Source of the DNA: an uncultured Solobacterium sp.
GTDB taxonomy: Bacteria; Bacillota_I; Bacilli_A; Erysipelotrichales; Erysipelotrichaceae
Direction: 5' to 3'
DNA length: 11,968 bases
NCBI GenBank assembly: GCA_900546285.1
Contig: URCJ01000047.1
Span: forward strand, 1 to 11,968
The notes under the pieces were generated by a model that did not search any database, was not told the DNA's origin, and was given only the letters and a program-made list of their open reading frames with translations. This document shows, piece by piece, positions 1-6,456 of this stretch. Within the stretch, counting starts at the first letter, position 1. Each line of letters opens with the position of its first letter. Position numbers and translations under genes: made by a program.

Positions 1-570
1 TCCCTTATTGATTAGTGCAACACCGCCATTGCCACATTCAAAAATATTCAAATCAAATTCCTTGAGTATTTCATTATACCTAGCGATAAATCCTTTGATA
101 TCCCCCGGCAAAACAGTGATTTGACTATAATCGAATTCTTCAAGATTACAATCTTCTATAATCAAGGGATTAAAATTTGGATTCTCATTGCTAAACTGTT
201 TAAAACGCACACAACTTTCACTTAATAAACTGCCTTTAGTCGAATGAACAAATATATCTTTGAATCCGTATTCCTTTAACAATATAGGCAAAATTCTCTT
301 ATCCAAATTGTCAGAATAAACAACCTTTTGTTTTTTAAAATCATATAACATCGAACCAGATGATACGACACAAGGTATTTCAATATTCAATACATCAGCA
401 TACTTAGAAGTAGCTGAAAAGGGTCTTGATGTTGCGATAGTAAAATTTAAACCCTTCTTCATCAATTTATTAATATAATCTAAACTATGAATAGAAACTC
501 TCTTATCATTTTTCAAAAGAGTGCCATCTAAATCAGTAGCTACTAAATAATCCTTATATATTTTTTTCAT
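1..570 (-). CDS. HAD-superfamily (Cof/IIB type) sugar-phosphate hydrolase, 3' end beyond window
   Basis: This frame is open from the ATG at 568-570 to the left edge, giving 190 residues with the C-terminus missing. It shows HAD motif I near the N-terminus (VATDLDGTLL, nucleophile Asp13 and acid Asp15) and a motif II region TIATSRP around residues 44-50. The later GGVALINKG stretch resembles the segment just before motif III in Cof-type phosphatases. The GDxxND motif III would lie outside the window. Known members dephosphorylate small phosphorylated metabolites in the cytosol; the substrate cannot be told from sequence. The start lies 2 bases after the ulaE stop and has no clear Shine-Dalgarno, which suggests translational coupling and membership of the ula transcript. 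Its operon position suggests clearing of a phosphorylated ascorbate-pathway intermediate, but that is inference. Confidence 0.85.
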   Translation of the reverse strand, partial: MKKIYKDYLVATDLDGTLLKNDKRVSIHSLDYINKLMKKGLNFTIATSRPFSATSKYADVLNIEIPCVVSSGSMLYDFKKQKVVYSDNLDKRILPILLKEYGFKDIFVHSTKGSLLSESCVRFKQFSNENPNFNPLIIEDCNLEEFDYSQITVLPGDIKGFIARYNEILKEFDLNIFECGNGGVALINKG

Positions 571-572
571 AA

Positions 573-1436
573 TTATTTAAATACTTGATCTAACTTATCT
601 CTTAAAAACTTATTAGAAGTCTTTAGCCAATTCATCCAATCATCGGGATAATCACACCAAAACTCGCCATTAAACATTCTTACCCCAAGTTCTTTTAAAA
701 CTTTAATATTTTCAACATAATCTGTAAGACCAGTTCCCCAAGGAACACTACGATCTTTTGATGGAGCAGTCTCTTTTAAATGACAAGCTACTATATGACC
801 CTTACCAGTTTTCAAATCATCAACAACTGTTTTAGAATATCCATAATCATGTTTAGCACCAGCTAAATTACCGATATCTGGATATATGCCAAGATATGGA
901 GAACTACAAATATTAACAAATTCCATACCCTTTTCAACAGTATCGATAAATGGCCTATCCATCATTGTCTCAAAAGCTAAAATAACACCCTTTTTAGCAG
1001 CCATATTTGTAGCAATTTTTAAATTTTTAATAAATTCATTCCTTGTTTCTTCATTAGCATCCTCATAATAACAATCATAACCGGCTAATTGAATTATTCT
1101 TATACCCAAGTATGCTGCGAAATCAATAGCTTTTTCCATTATTTCCATAGCTTTATCATGCTTATCTTTTCCTAAAGAACCAAGAGAATATTTTCTCTGA
1201 GCAGAAAAACACATTGTATAAATTGGAACTCCAGTTTCCTTCATATTCCTTAACAAAGAATCCCTTTCTTCCTTAGTCCAATAAAGCCTTGAAATTTTTT
1301 CATCCGTCTCATCGATAGATATTTCTATCCAATCAAAACTGCTTTCTTTACAAGCTAAAAGCTTCTCTCTCCAAGATAAATCCTTTGGCATCGACTTTTC
1401 ATACATGCCAAGAAGATATTCTCTACCCTTGTCCAT
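573..1436 (-). CDS. ulaE: L-ribulose-5-phosphate (L-xylulose-5-phosphate) 3-epimerase UlaE
   Basis: This cytosolic TIM-barrel enzyme of the UlaE/SgbU family interconverts L-xylulose-5-P and L-ribulose-5-P, the step between UlaD and UlaF. The family-typical opening LLGMYEKSMP is present. The four metal ligands known from E. coli UlaE are conserved: Glu156 in LAFET, Asp187 in YPDIGNL, His219 in VACHLKET and Glu258 in NGEFW. I place the start at the ATG at 1434-1436 (287 aa, close to the 284 aa of E. coli UlaE), because an AGGAG sits 6 bases upstream. The frame extends to an ATG at 1454, which lacks such a site. The start overlaps the end of ulaF by 14 bases, and a HAD hydrolase follows after 2 bases, so all three are probably co-translated. 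A second UlaE-like gene lies at 7582-8388. Confidence 0.93.
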   Translation of the reverse strand: MDKGREYLLGMYEKSMPKDLSWREKLLACKESSFDWIEISIDETDEKISRLYWTKEERDSLLRNMKETGVPIYTMCFSAQRKYSLGSLGKDKHDKAMEIMEKAIDFAAYLGIRIIQLAGYDCYYEDANEETRNEFIKNLKIATNMAAKKGVILAFETMMDRPFIDTVEKGMEFVNICSSPYLGIYPDIGNLAGAKHDYGYSKTVVDDLKTGKGHIVACHLKETAPSKDRSVPWGTGLTDYVENIKVLKELGVRMFNGEFWCDYPDDWMNWLKTSNKFLRDKLDQVFK

Positions 1437-2118
1437 AGTAAGCTCCTGGACCATGTTTTCTTAAAAAATGCTTATCTAACAATTCTCTTTGCATAGATTT
1501 AACATCGCAATTAATGGTAATAGTCTTTAAAGCCATCTTTGCCAAAGTATCCAGCACAACTGAATTATGAACCGCATCAAAAGGATCCTTGCCCCATGTA
1601 AACGGACCATGAGAATGAACTAAAACACCAGGCATTTGATTTGGATCAATATGTCTCTTTTTAAATTCTTCAACAACCACTTTTCCAGTATTTAACTCAT
1701 AATTATTCTTAATTTCATCATCAGTCATAAATCTTGTACATGGGATTTGGCCATAGAAATAATCACCATGAGTTGTTCCTAAAGCTGGAATATCTTTACC
1801 TGCCTGCGCCCAAGCAACCGCATTCACAGAATGAGTATGAACAACACCGCCAATATCCTTAAAATGCTTATAAAACTCTAAATGAGTAGCTAAATCACTA
1901 GACGGTTTTAATTTTCCTTCGACAACATTACCATCTAAATCAGTTACAACCATGTCCTCAGCCTTCATAATGTCATAATCAACACCACTTGGCTTAATTA
2001 CAACAAGGCCATTTTCTCTATCTATACCAGAGACATTGCCCCAAGTAAAGACAACAAGTCCATATTTAGGTAATAATAAATTAGCCTCTAGAACTTTTTG
2101 TTTAAGATTCTCTAACAT
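1423..2118 (-). CDS. ulaF: L-ribulose-5-phosphate 4-epimerase (UlaF/AraD family)
   Basis: This class II aldolase-fold, zinc-dependent epimerase converts L-ribulose-5-P to D-xylulose-5-P, the last dedicated ascorbate step. The 231 residues follow E. coli AraD throughout: TWGNVS near residue 25, KPSSD with Asp75 (AraD Asp76), HTHS with zinc ligands His94 and His96, GTTHGDYFYG with Asp119 (AraD Asp120), LVHSHGPF with His170 (AraD His171), and the C-terminal HGPGAYYGQ tyrosines. AAGGAG lies 6 bases before the ATG, which directly follows the stop codon of the propeller gene; its own end overlaps ulaE. The PSSD signature is that of the epimerases rather than of fuculose-1-P aldolase (PSSE). AraD in an arabinose pathway would look the same; the ula neighbours decide the name. 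Confidence 0.94.
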   Translation of the reverse strand: MLENLKQKVLEANLLLPKYGLVVFTWGNVSGIDRENGLVVIKPSGVDYDIMKAEDMVVTDLDGNVVEGKLKPSSDLATHLEFYKHFKDIGGVVHTHSVNAVAWAQAGKDIPALGTTHGDYFYGQIPCTRFMTDDEIKNNYELNTGKVVVEEFKKRHIDPNQMPGVLVHSHGPFTWGKDPFDAVHNSVVLDTLAKMALKTITINCDVKSMQRELLDKHFLRKHGPGAYYGQG

Positions 2119-3150
2119 TTAAGACTCCTTTACTTCATAAATAGCTGCCTCGTTTTTAGTATGATTAGCCGCTAAAATATATTCTTTTCCTTCATAATGA
2201 ACAACATCTAAGTTTGCTGGACCAACGCCTTCGTCAACCATATTTACAACAAATTCTCCATTTTCATAAGTTAAAACAAAAAGTTCGCAATTAACTCTTC
2301 TTATACCAGCTACAAAACATGGCTTATTACACAACGATGTTCCAACTAAAGCATGGGCAAAATCAATTTCATTTGGATAAGTATAAACTCTATCATATTT
2401 TCCATTTATTTCCTTATAAACATGGATTTGATTGCCATGGAAAGGTTCAATAGTCATAATTTCTTGCTTACCATCATTATCTATATCAGCCAAAGCAACC
2501 TCACCAATATGACCATCCATTATTTTTTCAAACTTCCATTCATTATCTATATAAGCTAATCTATATAGTCCGCTATCACATCCAAAATATCCGCAATCCT
2601 GCCCATTATATTGACCTCTAGTATAACCATGATTTTTATATAATCCATCAGCAACCTGAGTTAACACAACATTGTTGTTATCTAAATCAGAAGGAATTTC
2701 TCCAATATACACCTGACCTGGACGAGTCCAATCTTCTTTATTAGATTTATCTCTTGCGATTGTCGCACAAACAACATAATCCTTATCATTAATATGATAA
2801 ATATCAAAGCGATGAAGATATGGTAAATTAAACAAATCTTTAACTTCCCAACCATCTTTTGTTTTCTTTCCTCTAACAAGTTTTGCGGCACTTGGAGAAA
2901 CCTTTAAGTAAAATTCATTAACAGCTAAAAATTCACCTTCTCTATCTTTAAAAGGAATAATAGACATACAACCACCTCTGTCCTTATCCCATACAAATTC
3001 TTTTTTCTTAAAATCTTTACCCGTATATGAATAACACTCACTATTTGGATTTTCGCTTGCAAAGAATGCATAACATTCTTCATCTATAAACATGTGACTT
3101 GTGCAATAGCACCTAACAATATCATCTAAATGTGTTTTTAAAAAATTCAT
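2119..3150 (-). CDS. cytosolic FG-GAP/VCBS-like beta-propeller protein of unknown function
   Basis: I do not recognise this 343-residue protein as a named Ula enzyme. It has no signal peptide or membrane segment, so it should be cytosolic, unlike most FG-GAP repeat proteins. Its most telling segment, residues 219-245, contains ALADIDNDGKQEI, a calcium-loop-like FG-GAP/VCBS motif, followed by TIEPFHGNQIHVY. Strand-rich segments recur along the chain (YLHRFDIYHI near 111, NHGYTRGQY near 173, GHIGEVAL near 213, DFAHALVG near 263, GPANLDVV near 310, ILAANHTKNEAAIYEV near 325), and several carry a histidine at a similar place. This pattern suggests a propeller with metal- or sugar-binding His positions, loosely like aldos-2-ulose dehydratase-type bacterial proteins; that link is inference. 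AGGAGT lies 6 bases before the ATG. It sits between ulaB and ulaF and abuts ulaF, so a catalytic or sensing role in the same pathway is likely. Confidence 0.75.
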   Translation of the reverse strand: MNFLKTHLDDIVRCYCTSHMFIDEECYAFFASENPNSECYSYTGKDFKKKEFVWDKDRGGCMSIIPFKDREGEFLAVNEFYLKVSPSAAKLVRGKKTKDGWEVKDLFNLPYLHRFDIYHINDKDYVVCATIARDKSNKEDWTRPGQVYIGEIPSDLDNNNVVLTQVADGLYKNHGYTRGQYNGQDCGYFGCDSGLYRLAYIDNEWKFEKIMDGHIGEVALADIDNDGKQEIMTIEPFHGNQIHVYKEINGKYDRVYTYPNEIDFAHALVGTSLCNKPCFVAGIRRVNCELFVLTYENGEFVVNMVDEGVGPANLDVVHYEGKEYILAANHTKNEAAIYEVKES

Positions 3151-3173
3151 TACCTTACTCCTGAGTTTTTAAA

Positions 3174-3192
3174 GGGCTAGATTAACTAGCCC
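3174..3192 (-). terminator. intercistronic hairpin between ulaB and the propeller gene, possible attenuator
   Basis: On the leftward strand GGGCTAG pairs with CTAGCCC around TTAAT; a G-U and two A-U pairs extend the stem to ten. Only three T residues follow before an A-run, so termination should be partial at most. It separates the PTS genes from the enzyme genes and may set different mRNA levels or stability for the two halves. Confidence 0.55.
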
Positions 3193-3201
3193 CTTAGAAA
3201 A

Positions 3202-3486
3202 TTATGCTAAACCGTTATCCTTTAACACTTGTGTATATTCCGCTTGTGACAAAGGATTCTTTACAGCAGCAATCTTTACATGATCCTTAACTGAATCAAA
3301 TGAAGATACAAATGCTGGAGATGTAACCACGATATCATAGTTTCTAGCGGCAGACTTTGCTTCCGCAATAGGCATATGAGACACTTTTGCTTCAACGCCT
3401 AGTGCTTTACAAGCTTTTTCAGCAGCTAGTTTCATCATCATACTTGTACCAGAACCACTAGCACAACAAACTAACAATTTAATCAT
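3202..3486 (-). CDS. ulaB: PTS L-ascorbate-specific EIIB component UlaB
   Basis: This 94-residue cytosolic phosphocarrier receives phosphate from the IIA protein UlaC and passes it to the sugar bound in UlaA. The N-terminal phosphate loop CCASGSGTSMMMK carries the phosphorylated cysteine, Cys8 in the CxxGxGTS pattern of the lactose/ascorbate/galactitol-type IIB fold. The rest alternates beta strands and helices (YDIVVTSPAF near 50, VKIAAVKNPL near 70) at the usual length. It lies 36 bases after ulaA with a purine-rich AGAGGAAAAG ribosome site. A small inverted repeat (TTCCTA/TAGGAA, 3501-3518) sits in that gap. A stronger hairpin follows the gene before the propeller coding sequence. Confidence 0.93.
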   Translation of the reverse strand: MIKLLVCCASGSGTSMMMKLAAEKACKALGVEAKVSHMPIAEAKSAARNYDIVVTSPAFVSSFDSVKDHVKIAAVKNPLSQAEYTQVLKDNGLA

Positions 3487-3522
3487 CTTCTTTTCCTCTT
3501 TTCCTATTTAATTAGGAACAAA

Positions 3523-5022
3523 TTATTCTTTTTTGCCTTCTTTTTCAGCAACATGTTTCTTATAAGCTTCCCAATCTTCTACACATAAGAAGTAACCATC
3601 TGGATCAGCCTTATATTGAAGTTGCGGAATGGCAACAAGAATAATAACAATAATAGCAACACCGATGTAACCAAGGTAATGCATGATAACACCGAATGCA
3701 GGCCAGATAACAGCCCAGTCGAACATAGCCATCCAACCCTTAGCACTGATAGTTTGAGAAACTACTGTTACACCATCTAATGCGAAGAATTGTGCAGCTA
3801 ATACAGAACAGAATACCTGTAGTAAACCATTCACGAATGAAGCAAACATAGCAGCCTTAGCACCTGATTTAGCGTTAACGTAAACTGAAATAGTAGCATT
3901 ATCGAAGAATACAGGAACGAAACCAGCTATAGCGATTAGCGGAGACTTCATAGCGATTAGGATACCAATTGCTAAGAATTGACCAGCAGCACCAAAAATG
4001 AAACCAAATGTCACGGCATTAGCAGAACCGAAACCATAAGATGCAGCACAGTCTAGGCCTGGAACAGCACCTGGTAATAATTTGTTTGAGATACCTTGGA
4101 ATGAGTTTGTTAATTCACCAACGAAAACTCTAACACCAAGTTGTAATACTGCCATATAAACCGCAAAAGCCAAAGCGTTATCTAAGATACAGAAGAAGAA
4201 ACTTCCATTTGGAATATTTACACCAGTAGCAACCAAAGCATCTTTTCCTGTTACTAACATAATAATTCCAATAAACAATAACATTAATACTGAAGTTGAA
4301 ACCATATTTTCATTAAAGATTGATAACCAGCCAGGTAATTCATAATCTTCGAACTTCTTAGCAGAACCCTTCTTAAACAATTTGCTTCCAACCCATTCAT
4401 AGATAGCGATACCAAACATTTGTTGGTGAGCAACACAGAAGCCAGCGCCATCAGTTAATCTTTGAGCTGTTTCAACTGTTAAGTTAGAACCTACTGCCCA
4501 ATATAAACCTAATAATACAGCCATTAGAATCAACATTGGAGTATCGCCTAACTTAGGGAAACATGTTAAGAAAATCCAGAATGCAAATGTTGCTTGTTGA
4601 GTTTGAACGTGACCTGTAGTGAATACAGCTCTCAACTTAGTAACTTTTTGGAACTTTACAAGCAAGATATTAAAGATAAACGCAATCAACAATAATACCA
4701 TTACTTGAGAGAAAGACTTGCCTACAGTCTCGATAGCAGATTGAGCAGCAACCTGACCTACATATGTATCAAGAACTAAAGCATCGATTCCGAATTTACT
4801 AGATAATGCACTAATAATTGGCTTAAAGGTACTTGATAAACCACCTGAACCAACTAAAAGAATTTTGTAACCTACTGTAGCTTTAATAAAGCCAGAGAAT
4901 ACATCGTACCATTTTTTCTTCAACAGGATATAACCAACAATTGTGATTAAACCAATGAAGTACGCTGGAGTCTTTAAGAAATTATTAGCAAAGAACGTCC
5001 AGATAGACATTAAAACATTCAT
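3523..5022 (-). CDS. ulaA: PTS L-ascorbate-specific EIIC transporter UlaA
   Basis: This integral membrane permease imports and phosphorylates L-ascorbate together with UlaB and UlaC. Many hydrophobic helices are visible, starting near residues 20-34 and continuing through 105-122, 143-175, 238-260, 280-300, 340-375, 395-415 and 450-475. UlaA-family signatures include TGHVQTQQATFAFW (His138 region), NLTVETAQRLTDGAGFCVAHQQM, the NSFQGISNKLLPGAVPGLDC stretch and FVPVFFDNATISVYVNA. At 499 residues it is somewhat longer than E. coli UlaA (465), mainly through a charged C-terminal tail ending KEGKKE. The ribosome site is GAAAGGGGAA just before the ATG. It follows ulaC after a 19-base gap. Related SgaT-type permeases can have other pentose-like substrates, so ascorbate specificity rests on the whole locus. 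Confidence 0.94.
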   Translation of the reverse strand: MNVLMSIWTFFANNFLKTPAYFIGLITIVGYILLKKKWYDVFSGFIKATVGYKILLVGSGGLSSTFKPIISALSSKFGIDALVLDTYVGQVAAQSAIETVGKSFSQVMVLLLIAFIFNILLVKFQKVTKLRAVFTTGHVQTQQATFAFWIFLTCFPKLGDTPMLILMAVLLGLYWAVGSNLTVETAQRLTDGAGFCVAHQQMFGIAIYEWVGSKLFKKGSAKKFEDYELPGWLSIFNENMVSTSVLMLLFIGIIMLVTGKDALVATGVNIPNGSFFFCILDNALAFAVYMAVLQLGVRVFVGELTNSFQGISNKLLPGAVPGLDCAASYGFGSANAVTFGFIFGAAGQFLAIGILIAMKSPLIAIAGFVPVFFDNATISVYVNAKSGAKAAMFASFVNGLLQVFCSVLAAQFFALDGVTVVSQTISAKGWMAMFDWAVIWPAFGVIMHYLGYIGVAIIVIILVAIPQLQYKADPDGYFLCVEDWEAYKKHVAEKEGKKE

Positions 5023-5041
5023 ACTTTTCCCCTTTCTTAAT

Positions 5042-5500
5042 CTACTGAGAATATTTCTTATCTATCTCTAGAAGGTCCTGACCGGTCTTGGCCTTCAAAA
5101 GATCATCAATAATTCCATCGTTCAAAAGTAATTCTGACAACATTTGCATATTCTTCAAATGCTCATTGTCATCAACTGCTGCAAGCGTAAAGAACAGTCT
5201 TGCATTCTTGCTTTCGTCCCCTGGAACAAATTCAACCGGTTTTTCAACTTTACAAAAACCAATCGCAGTATCATGTACCCCTTCTCCACCTAAAGTAGAA
5301 TGAGGCATTGCCACTTCTGGCAAAATAACAATATAAGGTCCATACGTGTTAATGTTTTCGATAATACTATCAACATACTTTTTCTCTATTGTTCCATCAT
5401 CCAACAATGGCTTTGTAACACCATAAATTGCATCTTGCCAGTTATCGTAAGATTCAACAAACTGATAGTGCTTTGCGTCAACAATATTCTTTAACAACAT
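5042..5500 (-). CDS. ulaC: PTS L-ascorbate-specific EIIA component UlaC
   Basis: This 152-residue cytosolic IIA protein of the fructose/mannitol-type fold takes phosphate from HPr and hands it to UlaB. The active-site histidine is His67 in ILPEVAMPHSTLG, followed by the GGEGVHDTAIGFCKVEKPVEF stretch typical of these domains; the LFFTLAAVDDNEHLKNMQML segment follows. AAGGAG lies 9 bases before the ATG. It is the first gene of the leftward transport and catabolism operon. The 130 bases upstream hold a cre-like palindrome and an AT-rich set of inverted ATGATT/AATCAT motifs. The length is as expected and there is no sign of damage. Confidence 0.93.
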   Translation of the reverse strand: MLLKNIVDAKHYQFVESYDNWQDAIYGVTKPLLDDGTIEKKYVDSIIENINTYGPYIVILPEVAMPHSTLGGEGVHDTAIGFCKVEKPVEFVPGDESKNARLFFTLAAVDDNEHLKNMQMLSELLLNDGIIDDLLKAKTGQDLLEIDKKYSQ

Positions 5501-5535
5501 ACGCTTATCTCCTTATTTGCCATTATTGTATGAAA

Positions 5536-5549
5536 TGAAAGCGCTTTAC
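5536..5549 (-). promoter_or_regulatory. cre-like catabolite control site upstream of ulaC
   Basis: The sequence TGAAAGCGCTTTAC has a perfect AAAGCGCTTT palindrome and matches the CcpA consensus TGWNANCGNTNWCA except at the last two bases. It lies 36 bases before the ulaC start, next to weak -10-like hexamers on the leftward strand (TATAGT at 5550-5555, TACAAT at 5525-5530). A site here would block transcription by CcpA when preferred sugars are present. The assignment is by consensus only. Confidence 0.5.
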
Positions 5550-5562
5550 ACTATATGTTTTT

Positions 5563-5628
5563 ATGACCATTTAATATATTTTTATGATTTTTTTAATCAT
5601 TTAATATAAATATGATTATTCATCATAT
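5563..5628. promoter_or_regulatory. ladder of inverted ATGATT/AATCAT motifs in the ulaC promoter region (putative operator)
   Basis: The segment holds ATGATT (5584-5589), AATCAT (5595-5600), ATGATT (5612-5617) and ATCATAT (5622-5628), which pair as overlapping inverted repeats; ATATGAT/ATCATAT at 5610-5628 is a 7-base example. The 10-mer ATTTAATATA occurs twice (5569-5578 and 5599-5608) and again at 10088-10097 in the btpA/deoR promoter gap. TTTTATGATT (5580-5589) also recurs near 10078, 11673 and 11824. The recurrence suggests binding by the local DeoR-type regulator. Because the DNA is very AT-rich, some similarity may be chance. Confidence 0.45.
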
Positions 5629-5630
5629 AT

Positions 5631-6269
5631 CTACTTTTGACCATAAGATTCCCAACCACTAGCCTCATCAGCTATCTCTTTTTCGCTAAGTTCTGGTACC
5701 TTTCCAAATATAGAAGCCATGCAATAGGTCTTAGCGCCTTCTTCTAGATAAACTGCAGAATATAATGCTTCTTCTAAATCTTTTCCAAAGCTAATAACCC
5801 CATGATGCTTCATAATCACCGCAGTTGCATCACCTGCATACTCAACCACTAATTTACCCATGCCTATATCACTAGATCTAGTCCAAGGAGCAACATTGAT
5901 TCTTGCATGATTTGCATCTATCAAAGTAACCATACAAGCCGGCAAAGAGTCATTTGTAAGCCCAATTGCAGTGGCATAAGGCTGATGAGTATGGATTATG
6001 CTTCTAACTTTAGGCATTTTGTCAAAAATATAAATTAAGGCACTAGAATCACTAGATGGCTTTCTACACCCTTCCTTTAAATTACATTCATGATCTATGA
6101 CACATATATCTTCATATGTCATCTCCTCATAAAGCATGCCACTAGGTGTCACAAGATAAGTATCATCATCAATTTTTAAAGAAACATTACCTCCAGTTAA
6201 AGAGATCAATTGATATTCCTTCATTTGTAAACAAGCTTTTAGTATTTCTTTCTTTTCTTTTTCAAACAT
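5631..6269 (-). CDS. second class II aldolase/epimerase-family protein (AraD/FucA-like)
   Basis: This 212-residue zinc-dependent class II aldolase-fold protein has GGNVS near the N-terminus and VTPSGMLYEEM after it. Numbered from the upstream ATG at 6281, it shows KPSSD (Asp78), IIHTHQ (zinc ligands His97 and His99), MKHHGV (His160) and a C-terminal SYGQK. The PSSD motif matches L-ribulose-5-P 4-epimerases; fuculose-1-P aldolase has PSSE. The middle of the protein, however, lacks the GTTHGDYFYG segment of AraD and UlaF. It could be a second pentulose-P epimerase or an aldolase on a related ketose phosphate. I choose the ATG at 6267-6269 because AAAGGAG directly abuts the ATG at 6281, leaving no spacing, and is 12 bases from the later one. 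It may be transcribed alone or read through into ulaC. Confidence 0.85.
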   Translation of the reverse strand: MFEKEKKEILKACLQMKEYQLISLTGGNVSLKIDDDTYLVTPSGMLYEEMTYEDICVIDHECNLKEGCRKPSSDSSALIYIFDKMPKVRSIIHTHQPYATAIGLTNDSLPACMVTLIDANHARINVAPWTRSSDIGMGKLVVEYAGDATAVIMKHHGVISFGKDLEEALYSAVYLEEGAKTYCMASIFGKVPELSEKEIADEASGWESYGQK

Positions 6270-6320
6270 TTTATTAAGCATCTCCTTTTATAATTGTATT
6301 TTTTAATTATTTTCGTCATC

Positions 6321-6383
6321 ATTCAATAACATTCATATAATCGCTCATATAATTCTTATAATGCTCATTTAATGTTCTTTTAA
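6321..6383. promoter_or_regulatory. phased direct repeats TCATATAA between divergent operons (putative operator)
   Basis: Six related copies follow each other on the plus strand: TTCAATAA (6322), TCATATAA (6333), TCATATAA (6345), TCTTATAA (6354), TCATTTAA (6365) and TCTTTTAA (6376). Their start-to-start distances are 11, 12, 9, 11 and 11 bases, close to one DNA turn. The array ends just upstream of the ulaG -10 box, where a repressor would cover the -35 region. Tandem half-site operators are known for DeoR-family proteins, and one is encoded at 10863-11642; the pairing is inference. Confidence 0.5.
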
Positions 6384-6399
6384 CAAAACCCTAGATGGA

Positions 6400-6405
6400 T
6401 ATAAT
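6400..6405 (+). promoter_or_regulatory. -10 element of the ulaG operon promoter
   Basis: TATAAT is a perfect -10 hexamer about 50 bases before the ulaG ATG. No good -35 is seen at 16-18 bases upstream (the region reads TTCTTTTAAC), so the promoter may be activator-dependent or weak. The TCATATAA repeats end within that -35 zone. Confidence 0.5.
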
Positions 6406-6456
6406 TGAAGTAGGTATTTAAATGCGACAGCATTTTATAAAAAGGAGGAAAAAAGA

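Noticed and set aside
1437..1454. Upstream ATG at 1454 as the ulaE start
   Set aside because: The ATG at 1436 has AGGAG at 6 bases and gives the family length; the extension adds six residues within ulaF coding sequence.
5088..5494. Two consecutive open frames on the plus strand opposite ulaC
   Set aside because: They lie antisense to a clear UlaC coding region, have no ribosome sites and give low-complexity translations; they are shadows.
6321..6383. Short repeats as a CRISPR array
   Set aside because: Units are only about 8 bases at 9-12 base steps with degenerate copies and no unique spacers, which fits an operator and not CRISPR.
6421..6434. AATGC/GCATT mini-hairpin in the ulaG leader
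   Set aside because: Only five pairs in a short leader; too weak to call a regulatory RNA.
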